DNA of 12,172 nt from Phycisphaerales bacterium (GCA_003153655.1 PMAK01000294.1:16557-28728); one strand, 5' to 3'; counted from the first letter of the stretch, positions 1-7,971 are shown. The notes: a model not told the origin generated them from the letters alone. Program-made: numbers and translations.

Positions 1-886
1 TGATATCGAATAAATGTCCGTCGGATCGCGTAAAAAGAAAACGCTCAAGCAAATGCCGTTGTGATTGCAGCGAACCCTCATGCGGATCGGCCTTATTGGT
101 CTGCGACGCTTTGTGTGTCCGCCAGTGATAAAGCACTTCCGGGATGTGCGTTGGGATGTACCCGCCACCGACAAATCGGCAGACCGTGTCCCAATCCTGG
201 CACCAGTTAGCTGCTGGATCGGAAAAAACTCCGAGATCCAGTCCAATTCTCCGATCGAACGCCATTAGATGGAAAATATATGAGCAGGAAAGGTTCAGGA
301 TGGGATCCCAATCGGGACGCAGAACCGGATATTTAGGTTCACCAGCAACTAAATGGTCCTCATCTGAATAGAGCAGTGCAGCTTTGTTATCGCGCAGACG
401 GCTCGCGACAATGCTAAGCGTATCGGGCATCAGCAAATCATCGCCATCAAGCGGAACGATATATTGTCCGGAGGCCTTTTCCACGCATTGCCGCATGCCG
501 GGAATGATGCCGCTGTTGATGGAATGACGCAGAAGAGTTATTCGAGAGTCATTCGAGATACGATTGAGCTGCACGTTCAGATCGAGGCCGATCGGCCCCT
601 GGGCGAGAATCACCCATTGAAAGCGCGAAGAGGTCTGTTGAAGAACTGAATCAGCCGCCTCCCTAAACGCATCGGCTGGGCTCCGTTCGTAAAGACAAGT
701 AATAAGCGAAAATTGTCCGGCCTCCGCGCGATGCGGATATAGTGCATTTCGTTGCGAGATACGCTCGCGCAGCCAACTCGCATAATCCGCGGGTGGCGTG
801 AGCGTTGCTTCACCCCGCGACTGGCCGCGCTGTTTCCCGCGCGCAATTGAGCAAAGACGACGAAAGATCGTTTTATCCAGCCTCAT
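1..886 (-). CDS. GT2-family glycosyltransferase, C-terminus cut off by the window edge
   Basis: The minus strand is open from an ATG at 884-886 (in-frame stop just upstream at 893-895) to the left edge, giving 295 residues with no stop. It reads as an inverting GT-A family 2 glycosyltransferase. Visible landmarks are a pre-domain motif DYASWLRER (34-42), the core from about residue 59 (FSLITCLYERSP), the nucleotide/metal-binding DGDD (147-150), LLYSDED, PDWDP, QDWDT (230-234, the acidic catalytic-base region) and HIPEVLYHWR (247-256). These match, in order and spacing, the GT2 domain of the next gene upstream (989-3571), so the two are paralogues. A gap of 102 bp separates them. No Shine-Dalgarno sequence is visible. 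The role is transfer of a sugar from an NDP donor to the growing glycan at the cytoplasmic face. Donor and linkage cannot be told from sequence. The protein may carry more domains past the window. Confidence 0.88.
   Translation of the reverse strand, partial: MRLDKTIFRRLCSIARGKQRGQSRGEATLTPPADYASWLRERISQRNALYPHRAEAGQFSLITCLYERSPADAFREAADSVLQQTSSRFQWVILAQGPIGLDLNVQLNRISNDSRITLLRHSINSGIIPGMRQCVEKASGQYIVPLDGDDLLMPDTLSIVASRLRDNKAALLYSDEDHLVAGEPKYPVLRPDWDPILNLSCSYIFHLMAFDRRIGLDLGVFSDPAANWCQDWDTVCRFVGGGYIPTHIPEVLYHWRTHKASQTNKADPHEGSLQSQRHLLERFLFTRSDGHLFDI
214..241. repeat. Inverted repeat (bulged hairpin) inside the GT2 gene
   Basis: CTGGATCGG (214-222) pairs with CCG plus ATCCAG (231-233 and 236-241). 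A 2-nt bulge interrupts the second arm and the loop is 8 nt containing six A. It lies within coding sequence, has no T-tract after the stem on either strand, and may be chance. Confidence 0.3.
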
Positions 887-988
887 CAGAAATCAATTTC
901 TTGCATTGAGATGCCCTCATCGTTCATTCGTCTGCGCACTGGCCCCAAACCACGGGCGTTCCGTGTTGCGGCCGCGATCGCAGAAAAG

Positions 989-3571
989 TCATCCCCGGTT
1001 AATTTCCGGCATCGCCTCATACGCATGACCGGCACGAAGATCAAGATGACGAGAATAGTAGCGCGAATCCGGCAAATATTTCCCATTCATCTGACGAAAC
1101 AAATCCATCTCCGCCTGACTAACGCCGGGATCGACGTCGAAATCAGTGATCCCCGTCAAAAATGGGGAATAAACGATCCGCCGACCGGATTTGATCGCGC
1201 TCACAGCCGCCCAGGCGCCCAGGAAAAACCAGGAGATCGGCATGTCGCGGTGCTCCATCAATACCTGACGCAAAAATGCCGCGTCAAAAACACAAAAATG
1301 GCTCGAAGCGCCCCCCGCCGAGTGCTGCTTCCACATTTGCGCGACAAATCCTGGATCGTTTACATGCCGGCCCCGATCAGGACATCCATACAATCCCGCG
1401 AAACCCAGTTCGCGCGATGCGTCAATGATGTAATTGGCATTGTTCACCAGGCGGCTCGCGATTACCGCCGTGTCGGGATGCAGTTCAGTCAACGCAAGGG
1501 CCTCCCACGGCCATTGCGGTTCGGTGATTTGCACGGCGTCGAACATGACGCAAACTAAACCGCTTCGCCCTTCAAGGAACGGAAGCGCTTCGCACGGATG
1601 CTGGCGCGCATGGACGATTTCAATTTTATGACCCGGATATTGGCAGGATACCGCGTGACGGCTCTTGTCCGTACGCTGCGGATCGAGCGATAGCATGAGC
1701 GTCAGCAGCGGCGCCGGTTCCACGGGTTTACGAAAATACCACCAGTCGGGCGTGCCATTGAACAGAGGGCTCAATCTCAATTCGTAACGATCGCACTTCG
1801 CGCGAGTGCCCAGGAATCGTCCCAGCACGCTGCGATGTGATCGAAAAATATAGTCCTTGGAATGAATATTTCCCGCCGTCGAATTCTGATGCATCCGCCA
1901 GCTGTATAATATCTCCGGAATGTGCATTGGCTGATGGCCAGCCAGCATGAATCGGAGGAATGTATCCCAATCATGCGATCCATCGCACGTCTCGTCGGTG
2001 TAGACCGACAATTCAAGGGCCTTCTTGCGATCAACGCAGCCCATGTGAGCGATATAACAGGAATTCAGAAAGAGCACCGGATCCCAATCCGGCTTGAAAT
2101 ATGGCCAGCATGGCGAATTCTCGGCGTCGAGCTTGTCTTCATCTGAATAGAGCGCCGCGGGATAGCCGTGGCGCCGGATGGATTCGGTGAGAATCGCCAC
2201 CGAATCGGGCTGGATGGTGTCGTCCGAATCGAAAGGAACGACATATCGCCCGCTGGCCTGCTCCAGCACGTGCCGCATCCCTCCGATGATCCCCAGGTTC
2301 CGCTCGACCCGGCTGAACTTCACGCGCGGATCGGGCGCGATGCGATCGCGCAGGTATTGTCGGGTTCCCGCATCTGTCGAACCATTATCCAGAATGACCC
2401 ACTCAAAATCACCAACCGTTTGCTGAACCAAAAGACTCTGAGCAGCTTCATCCAGATACTGGACTGGCGTGTTCCATGCGGTAGTGAGGAAAGAGAGCAA
2501 TCCCTTTTCGCCCCACTTCGGATATATGTCCCGACGGATCAGCAGCCGCTCAGCGATCCATTGAGGATAGTCTCCCGGGGGCGGCAGGATTCGGCGGCAA
2601 ACCGCATTTGTCACGCCCGAAAAAATGGGAAGCGATGCGATGCGACGCAATGTTGAACTCTGGCGTGCGCGGTAAATACAGCGCTTTGCGAGGCTCCGCA
2701 TCTGGAAACCTGCCACTTGATGGGATCGACTGGGTAGCGCGAGGATGGTTGCGTCCTGCCCGCCGTGGCAATCGGACCAAAATCCGGACCAACTCCCTCG
2801 AAGTATTTCGCCGGACAATTCCAATCCTGATTTCTTTATCATTTCTTGAACATTGCGTTCATCGTATGCCACCGCTCCGGCCGGATGGATTGGGTCGTTG
2901 ACATAACAGCCCGGGCTGGCAAGGTGCTCAAACCGCAGATCAAAGGGGGTGAGGTTGGTCTTGCGAGCGGATTCAAGCACGCCGTCGTTGACAATAAACC
3001 ATGTGACGTAAACGCGCCCATGTTTTTTGAGCACCCTTCGAAATTCCTTGAGGTAGTGAACAATATCCCGTTCGAACATGTGCGTGAAGACAGACCAGAG
3101 GATGATCGTGTCGACCGACCCGTCAGCGATCGGCAGCCGAATGCTTGTGGTCTTTGTGCTGCCGCCGGGATTGTGCAGTTGGTCTTTTACGTTGTAATGA
3201 ATGAATTCAAACCTGGGATTTCGCGCAGTGATGTTCGCCTGGCACCAATCAATGGAATCCTTGATTATATCAACGCCCCAATAGCGACCGGAGGGTCCCA
3301 GAATTTGCAACAATGGGATGGCGTCGCGCCCAATGCCGCAGCCGATTTCGAGCACGGCATGAGAGGATCCAAGGCCCATGTATTTTTGGAGAACGTCGAT
3401 ATGATGATGACTAAGAACCTCGAAGGTATCCGGACCCCCGCCCGTCAAATTCATCAGCCGCACCGGAATGTCGAAACCAAACACCGAAAAAGCTTCTTCC
3501 ATTGGGCGCAGAATATCCGGCGAACGATCTGTCTTCAACGCGCGGATCACCGATGCGCCGTGGCGGCGCAT
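989..3571 (-). CDS. Fusion protein: SAM-dependent methyltransferase, GT2 glycosyltransferase, degenerate second GT2 domain
   Basis: One uninterrupted frame of 860 codons from ATG at 3571. TTG at 3580 and ATG at 3502 are other possible starts. The ATG at 3571 overlaps the upstream gene by 25 nt; the one at 3502 would leave a 44-nt gap and still keep the whole methyltransferase. Residues ~25-280 are a class I methyltransferase with the SAM-binding glycine motif LEIGCGIG (74-81), GVD at the end of strand 2, and a motif around 150-160 (ADGSVDTIILWSVFTH). Residues ~330-590 are a GT2 domain: DYPQW (334-338), DSDD (448-451), LYSDEDK, PDWDP, HDWDT (533-537), HIPEILYSWR. Residues ~620-812 resemble a shrunken GT2 fold (NDPGF at 738-742) but lack an intact DxD. 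The likely role is chain synthesis plus methylation of a sugar, perhaps the terminal one. Acceptor and donor are unknown. It is the fourth gene of the wzt-led series. Confidence 0.85.
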   Translation of the reverse strand: MRRHGASVIRALKTDRSPDILRPMEEAFSVFGFDIPVRLMNLTGGGPDTFEVLSHHHIDVLQKYMGLGSSHAVLEIGCGIGRDAIPLLQILGPSGRYWGVDIIKDSIDWCQANITARNPRFEFIHYNVKDQLHNPGGSTKTTSIRLPIADGSVDTIILWSVFTHMFERDIVHYLKEFRRVLKKHGRVYVTWFIVNDGVLESARKTNLTPFDLRFEHLASPGCYVNDPIHPAGAVAYDERNVQEMIKKSGLELSGEILRGSWSGFWSDCHGGQDATILALPSRSHQVAGFQMRSLAKRCIYRARQSSTLRRIASLPIFSGVTNAVCRRILPPPGDYPQWIAERLLIRRDIYPKWGEKGLLSFLTTAWNTPVQYLDEAAQSLLVQQTVGDFEWVILDNGSTDAGTRQYLRDRIAPDPRVKFSRVERNLGIIGGMRHVLEQASGRYVVPFDSDDTIQPDSVAILTESIRRHGYPAALYSDEDKLDAENSPCWPYFKPDWDPVLFLNSCYIAHMGCVDRKKALELSVYTDETCDGSHDWDTFLRFMLAGHQPMHIPEILYSWRMHQNSTAGNIHSKDYIFRSHRSVLGRFLGTRAKCDRYELRLSPLFNGTPDWWYFRKPVEPAPLLTLMLSLDPQRTDKSRHAVSCQYPGHKIEIVHARQHPCEALPFLEGRSGLVCVMFDAVQITEPQWPWEALALTELHPDTAVIASRLVNNANYIIDASRELGFAGLYGCPDRGRHVNDPGFVAQMWKQHSAGGASSHFCVFDAAFLRQVLMEHRDMPISWFFLGAWAAVSAIKSGRRIVYSPFLTGITDFDVDPGVSQAEMDLFRQMNGKYLPDSRYYSRHLDLRAGHAYEAMPEINRG

Positions 3572-5238
3572 CGGCGCCAAAACTCGACAATGGTTGGAAT
3601 CATTGGCTCGAACACCTCATCCCAGGTGGATGGCAAGCTGCTCACCGCGTTGCGCCGCCGTGATTCGATATTGCCGCTTTGCATGCACGCCTCCATCAGT
3701 CCCTCGACCACCGCTTCCAGACGCGGCGGCACGGCAATGATGTTGGGGCAATACTGGCGCAACACTTCTGCGGACTTCACCGAGAACGTTGATGTCACTG
3801 AAAGCATTCCGCAAATACCCATTTCGAGCGGCGGATAACTCGGATGCGGAGATAGCATCAAGGACAAACCGACCGCCGAAGAACGAAGAAGCCGGGCGTA
3901 ATCCTCATAGCTACTCCATGGCGCCTGGTGAATGACGACATTGTTGCCGAGTTGAATCGGCGGAATACTTTCGCCAATGAAAAGTAATTCCCATTCATCG
4001 GCCCCGAACGCACCGCGCGCCACTGCCTGACGCAATGCCATGATGCCCAATTCGTAGAGGTTCCGCGGAGCAGCGGGCCGGGCATAAAAAAGCAGCCGTC
4101 TTTTGCCGCCATTGCTGGCCAGCTCCGGAAAGAAAAACCGGCGATCGAGCGCTGGATCGAAGGTCAGGCACTTTTGCGCAAACGTTGGATCGGCGAATCG
4201 GCCCACCTTTTGGTTGAACAGATAATCGGACAGAGTACGTGAGTTGATGATGCCGAAGAAATCCATCGAGTAGGTTTCCATCGCCAGGGCGTAACGCGTT
4301 GACCAAGCATACAAGCCCGGCTCAAAGTCCTGGATCATGTAGATGAATTGTCTTGTGCGCATACGCGGCATCACCTCTTTGATCATCTGCACAGTCCACC
4401 AGGCGGTCCCGAAAAAGACGTCGGCATCACCGATTTCGGTGGGAACACCGCGGTTATGAGCGCTGACTAGCTCGACATTGGCGAGCCGTCGATCAACGCC
4501 GGAGACTTTGGAAAAATGTTGCCACAAGACATCGACATCTCGATCCATTTCGACGTCGGTGGAAATATAGCGGATGGGCACGCCTTGGCGGGCGAGGCGA
4601 TAGGTGAGGTTGAAGGCGGTATTCGGGCCGCCGGACATTGCCCGCATGACCAGACCGGGAATCAAAACATTGAGGCGCGGTTCGCACCCAGGCACTGGGC
4701 GGAGGTTCATGGGCGCGACGTCCGGCAAGGACACGCCAACAGAGACCGGAGGCGCCGCAACGTCGTTTCCCGGCTCGTACCCTTCGGCATAGCGCGCGAC
4801 CATATTGGCGAATCGCCGTGGAGAACGCGCCATTTGCGAAACCAACGCTGCAGATATGCGGGCAGCACGAATGACTATCGGCAGACGCTTGATGGTCAGC
4901 CGGCCCAACTCAAACCGGCCGACGACTTCGGTGGGGTCGAAGCGAATCGAAGGCGTATGTCGCGGCAGATCAAACGTCAGGGCGTGCGGCACCGGATGCG
5001 AGCTGACGGTGAGGGAGTGCATCGCGATGACTTCGCTCTCACAGAACTGGCCTGCCTGATCCGCGAAATATAACTTCATCGCGCTCGGCGACGTCCCATC
5101 CACGGCTCGTCCGACAAACGAAACAACATAACGCCCCGGACGAAATGGACCGGTAAAAACAAACCACGGATTGTCATCGACGCTCTCCCATAGCGTCCGA
5201 CTCAATGGTCTCAAATGGGGGCTGTGTTGCAGTTTCAT
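3547..5238 (-). CDS. WsaF-like GT4 (GT-B fold) glycosyltransferase with N-terminal beta-rich module
   Basis: 563 residues, ATG start overlapping the stop of the sulfotransferase gene as ATGA, so translation is probably coupled. Residues ~20-118 form a beta-rich accessory module (FRPGRYVVSF, MKLYFAD) of a type often placed in front of O-antigen and rhamnan glycosyltransferases. From ~187 the GT-B catalytic part begins: LNVLIPGL, GGPNTAFN (203-210), FIYMIQDFEPGLY (298-310), LLFYARPAAPRNLYELG (382-398), and SPHPSYPPLEMG (463-474) with the conserved donor-site Glu472. This set of motifs fits the WsaF family, whose founding member is a rhamnosyltransferase for the S-layer glycan of Geobacillus stearothermophilus. 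A rhamnosyl or other deoxyhexosyl transfer to the growing chain is therefore plausible, and the RmlC-like gene at 11623-12162 agrees with a deoxysugar pathway. Exact donor and linkage are inference. Confidence 0.87.
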   Translation of the reverse strand: MKLQHSPHLRPLSRTLWESVDDNPWFVFTGPFRPGRYVVSFVGRAVDGTSPSAMKLYFADQAGQFCESEVIAMHSLTVSSHPVPHALTFDLPRHTPSIRFDPTEVVGRFELGRLTIKRLPIVIRAARISAALVSQMARSPRRFANMVARYAEGYEPGNDVAAPPVSVGVSLPDVAPMNLRPVPGCEPRLNVLIPGLVMRAMSGGPNTAFNLTYRLARQGVPIRYISTDVEMDRDVDVLWQHFSKVSGVDRRLANVELVSAHNRGVPTEIGDADVFFGTAWWTVQMIKEVMPRMRTRQFIYMIQDFEPGLYAWSTRYALAMETYSMDFFGIINSRTLSDYLFNQKVGRFADPTFAQKCLTFDPALDRRFFFPELASNGGKRRLLFYARPAAPRNLYELGIMALRQAVARGAFGADEWELLFIGESIPPIQLGNNVVIHQAPWSSYEDYARLLRSSAVGLSLMLSPHPSYPPLEMGICGMLSVTSTFSVKSAEVLRQYCPNIIAVPPRLEAVVEGLMEACMQSGNIESRRRNAVSSLPSTWDEVFEPMIPTIVEFWRRCAATAHR

Positions 5239-6455
5239 GGCGCGGCGGGCTCGGAACGGCCCCTTCCCACACGATCCAGCAAATGCATCAGACGCACCAG
5301 ACGGCGGCCCTGCAAATTATTCAACTGTTGCGTGAGCGCGGCGCACTGTCGCTCAATCTCCGCATGCTTTACGCTGATCGCGCCCAGTTCCGCGGTGAGC
5401 GAATCCACGCGCTCCTGACGACGGTCCAGCTCGTCTCGATTTTGCTTCAGATCGGCCTGCAAACGAACCTGTTCGTCTTGAAGTTGTTGGATTTGCATGG
5501 CTGAATGTTGAATCAACGCATCAAGGTTGGCGGCGTGCTGGTCCTTGGCGGCAAGCACTTCCGCGGCTTCCTTGTTCCAGGTTTCGACGGTGTGAATATA
5601 TGAATCCTTGATTGACAATGCCTTCCGGATGTCCCGATCTTGCTCGCGCAAATCTCCTATAAAAAGCAACGCCATACTGCGAAATTTCAGGTATTCGTTT
5701 GGGTCCAGCCGCCCGGCTCGCAATTCGGAATCGATCCGATCGACCCAGGGATCCCCGGTGCCGGCTTCATCCGGCTGATGATGATAATGTTCGCGAGACA
5801 AATGGCGCGTCGCCTGGGCCGCGTCGGTGATTGCCAACTCAAGCTCCGCAGCCTTTTCCTGCCCATAGTTCAAGGGATCCTGCATCAGCATGTCATAATC
5901 GAATCGGCAGACCGGAACGTCTCGAGTAAAATAGCGCACCGCCAGAAGATGGCGAGCATAAAATCGCTGCCAACGGCTCAACCGTCCCAGCATCAATGCG
6001 CGATTTGATTTGATGATCGCCGAGGGAGTACGAAGCGCCAGCACCGTCTTGATCTCATATCCCAGATCCGTCAGCACGTCTCGCCATAAGGGAAACGTAA
6101 AGCAAATGCGAGGATCCTTGACTCCCATCGTGGGGCGATCGCCAAATTCCTCCAGGAGTTTTTTGCGGAGCTCGAGTCGAAGCGACTCGATTTCCGGGCG
6201 GTCAAAATCGGTCTCGACGGGCATCACGTCATCATCGACATAGGTGCAACCCCAGACGCCAATCACCTGGTCATTGAAGTTGTTGATCCATTGCAGCTCG
6301 TAGAAGACCGGATTGTGCTTGAGTTTCGACGTGTCGAGAAAATGAGAGGGGTCGCCGAAATATACGCCCAGATGATCAAGGAATTGGGCGATGGACGAAG
6401 TGCCGCTGCGAGGCAAGCCGACTATTAGAAAACAGGTCTTTGCAGTATCAGCCAT
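5235..6455 (-). CDS. Sulfotransferase family protein with C-terminal coiled coil
   Basis: 406 residues. The N-terminal ~265 residues are a PAPS-dependent sulfotransferase domain: FLIVGLPRSGTSS (9-21) is the 5'-phosphosulfate loop, VKDPRICFTFPLW (112-124) is typical of bacterial members, and R142 with S150 (LRTPSAIIKS) fits the 3'-phosphate-binding motif. From ~285 to 383 the sequence becomes Gln/Glu/Lys/Arg-rich with heptad spacing (L336, L343, V350, L357; then I360, I367, L374, L381), that is, a long coiled coil, followed by a short basic tail. There is no signal peptide or membrane segment, so it is cytoplasmic. The start lies 3 nt after the wzt stop, and its own stop overlaps the next start as ATGA, which indicates one operon. 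The expected reaction is sulfation of a glycan hydroxyl. The acceptor is unknown, and no PAPS synthesis genes are in the window. The position next to wzt suggests a chain-end modifier. Confidence 0.85.
   Translation of the reverse strand: MADTAKTCFLIVGLPRSGTSSIAQFLDHLGVYFGDPSHFLDTSKLKHNPVFYELQWINNFNDQVIGVWGCTYVDDDVMPVETDFDRPEIESLRLELRKKLLEEFGDRPTMGVKDPRICFTFPLWRDVLTDLGYEIKTVLALRTPSAIIKSNRALMLGRLSRWQRFYARHLLAVRYFTRDVPVCRFDYDMLMQDPLNYGQEKAAELELAITDAAQATRHLSREHYHHQPDEAGTGDPWVDRIDSELRAGRLDPNEYLKFRSMALLFIGDLREQDRDIRKALSIKDSYIHTVETWNKEAAEVLAAKDQHAANLDALIQHSAMQIQQLQDEQVRLQADLKQNRDELDRRQERVDSLTAELGAISVKHAEIERQCAALTQQLNNLQGRRLVRLMHLLDRVGRGRSEPAAP
6172..6190. repeat. Perfect 8-bp inverted repeat within the sulfotransferase gene
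   Basis: TCGAGTCG (6172-6179) and CGACTCGA (6183-6190) are exact reverse complements separated by 3 nt. It falls in codons for the helix ESLRLEL and has no U-tract after it in the sense direction, so it is not a terminator. It could be chance from codon usage or an mRNA structure. Confidence 0.45.
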
Positions 6456-6458
6456 GAA

Positions 6459-7841
6459 TTAAGCCGGAAAAGAGGTGGAAGCGGCCGCCCCGGCTCCGAG
6501 CGCCGCGACGGACTCGCGCACCGCCTTGGGGGAAAAATCAAAATCGATGAATCCTGTAACCTGCCTGTCGGCGGATTGGCGAATCTGCACCACCAGCACA
6601 TCGACATCTCGAGCAAGAAATCCATGATAATCGCCGCGCGAGCCGGTGACGCCGCAGTTCAGATAAAACGTCCCCGTGAGTAGAGAGGCCGTGAACTCAA
6701 AGGCGAGCTTGTAAACCGAACCGGCTATCACATTCCGCTCGCCCTGCCCTGGAGCAGCGTGCGCCGTCCCGCCCAATTCGGTCCCCGTCGCGTTCTTGAT
6801 CACCATTCCAAACAATACGTGACTGCAATGTTCGTGAAAAACGACGTCATAGCAAAAGCGATATCGAAAATGCGGCACCAGGACATTCACCTGACGTCCG
6901 TCAGGCGTCTCCATGCGCGCATGGGATATCTCCGCGCCCTGCGAAGGATAGATGACCTGACTCTGCGGCTTGAGATGCGGATCAAAATCCCCATCAGCAT
7001 GTTCCCTTAGTTCGGGAGCAGCCCTAACGGGCGCCGGTAATTCCGCGGCGGCGGCCACCGGAACTAAGCTTTGGCGGAGACTCTCACGAAACTCCGATCG
7101 TTGCGGCTCACGCATGAACAGGAATTTATGATAATTCTCCACCACCGCGGTACAGTCACCGGCCTGGATCAAGTGCCCCGCATCGAGGAAGATGGCGCGA
7201 TCACACAGTTCCTTTACCATGACCGAGGAATGAGAGACGAAAAGCGTGGTGCCACCGGCGGCGCGGAATTCATCGAGGGCCGCGAAGCATTTTCGCTGGA
7301 ATAGTTCATCGCCCACAGCGAGCGCCTCATCTACAATGAGGATTTCCTTGGGCAACGACATTTGCAGAGCGAATGCCAGACGCACGCTCATACCGGAGGA
7401 ATAGGTCTTCACCGGACTATCAATGAAGAGCCCAATCCCGGCAAACGCCAGTGTCCGCTCAAACAACTCATCAAACGCCCGATGCTGAATCCCAAGGATC
7501 GCGGCATTGATGGATATATTTTGCCGCCCGGTTAATTCAGGATTGAATCCCGCGCCAAGCTCAAGCAATGCCGCCACTTTGCCGTTCAAATGAACGTCGC
7601 CGGCAGTGGGCGTCAGCACCCCGGTGATGAGTTGCAGGAGTGTGGATTTTCCCGAACCGTTGGCGCCGACAATGCCGACCGTTTCGCCTCGCTGGATCGA
7701 GAATGAGATATCACGCAGCGCCCAAAACTCGCGATAATATCTCTTTTTCCCGAGGGAGATGGCCTGCTTCACGCGATCCACCGGGGCGGCGTAAACGTGA
7801 TAACACTTGCTGAGATTCTGTACTTCGATCATCACGCTCAT
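6459..7841 (-). CDS. wzt: Polysaccharide ABC transporter, ATP-binding subunit with C-terminal glycan-recognition domain (Wzt)
   Basis: 460 residues. The ATPase domain fills residues ~4-240: Walker A GANGSGKST (59-67), the polysaccharide-exporter motif LELGAGFNPELTGRQN (93-108), ABC signature YSSGM (147-151), Walker B ILIVDE (167-172) and switch His204 (FVSHS). An Ala/Pro-rich linker (~255-285) leads to a beta-sandwich Wzt_C-type domain (~292-440) ending in a short Ala-rich tail. In E. coli O8/O9a the equivalent domain binds the modified non-reducing end of the finished O-polysaccharide before export. Plain capsule exporters (KpsT type) lack this extension, so a terminal-modification-dependent pathway is suggested. 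Its partner permease is at 9840-10712, unusually on the far side of an oppositely oriented gene. ATG at 7841 is chosen; a second ATG follows three codons later. It leads the downstream operon. Confidence 0.93.
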   Translation of the reverse strand: MSVMIEVQNLSKCYHVYAAPVDRVKQAISLGKKRYYREFWALRDISFSIQRGETVGIVGANGSGKSTLLQLITGVLTPTAGDVHLNGKVAALLELGAGFNPELTGRQNISINAAILGIQHRAFDELFERTLAFAGIGLFIDSPVKTYSSGMSVRLAFALQMSLPKEILIVDEALAVGDELFQRKCFAALDEFRAAGGTTLFVSHSSVMVKELCDRAIFLDAGHLIQAGDCTAVVENYHKFLFMREPQRSEFRESLRQSLVPVAAAAELPAPVRAAPELREHADGDFDPHLKPQSQVIYPSQGAEISHARMETPDGRQVNVLVPHFRYRFCYDVVFHEHCSHVLFGMVIKNATGTELGGTAHAAPGQGERNVIAGSVYKLAFEFTASLLTGTFYLNCGVTGSRGDYHGFLARDVDVLVVQIRQSADRQVTGFIDFDFSPKAVRESVAALGAGAAASTSFPA

Positions 7842-7926
7842 GAACGTTCTGCCCTGCTTGCAGGTGAGAGGCGAAGGGTGCGACGACGCATTTTAACCGA
7901 AAAACCTCACCCAGGCAGATCGCAAA

Positions 7927-7956
7927 AAGCTAAGGCCTGTCCTACGGGGGTGTCAA
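7927..7956 (-). promoter_or_regulatory. Candidate sigma70-type promoter for the wzt operon
   Basis: On the minus strand a perfect -35 box TTGACA lies at 7956-7951, followed after 18 nt by TAGCTT (7932-7927), a weak -10 match. A start of transcription near 7920 would give a leader of about 80 nt before the wzt ATG. The leader contains CTCACC/GGTGAG-type complementary segments (7863-7868 with 7906-7911) that could fold. The region is the only sizeable gap upstream of wzt, so a promoter is expected here. The host's sigma factor preferences are unknown. Confidence 0.4.
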
Positions 7957-7971
7957 GCAATATTGGGTCAT

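Noticed and set aside
968..981. Overlapping palindromes GCGGCCGC and GCGATCGC in the 102-bp gap, the latter being the cyanobacterial HIP1 octamer
   Set aside because: GCGATCGC is found by eye only at 974-981, 2342-2349 and near 6126-6133, far fewer than in HIP1-rich cyanobacterial genomes. It is not enough for a taxonomic call or a regulatory site.
911..1558. Plus-strand open frame of 215 codons
   Set aside because: Antisense to the C-terminal part of the 989-3571 fusion protein; composition is random-looking and Arg/His-rich with no domain.
2540..2720. Suspected frameshift or gene boundary between the methyltransferase and GT2 parts
   Set aside because: The reading frame is continuous across the linker (about residues 282-330) with no stop and with plausible linker composition, so a true fusion is the simpler reading.
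2846..3838. Long plus-strand open frame (330 codons) opposite the methyltransferase and WsaF-like genes
   Set aside because: It is antisense to clear motifs (SAM-binding LEIGCGIG and GT-B C-terminus) and its translation shows no recognisable domain. It is a by-product of codon usage.
6459..7841. A drug or lipid ABC exporter instead of Wzt
   Set aside because: The LELGAGFNPELTGRQN motif, the C-terminal beta-sandwich extension and the glycosyltransferase neighbours identify the polysaccharide/teichoic acid exporter branch.
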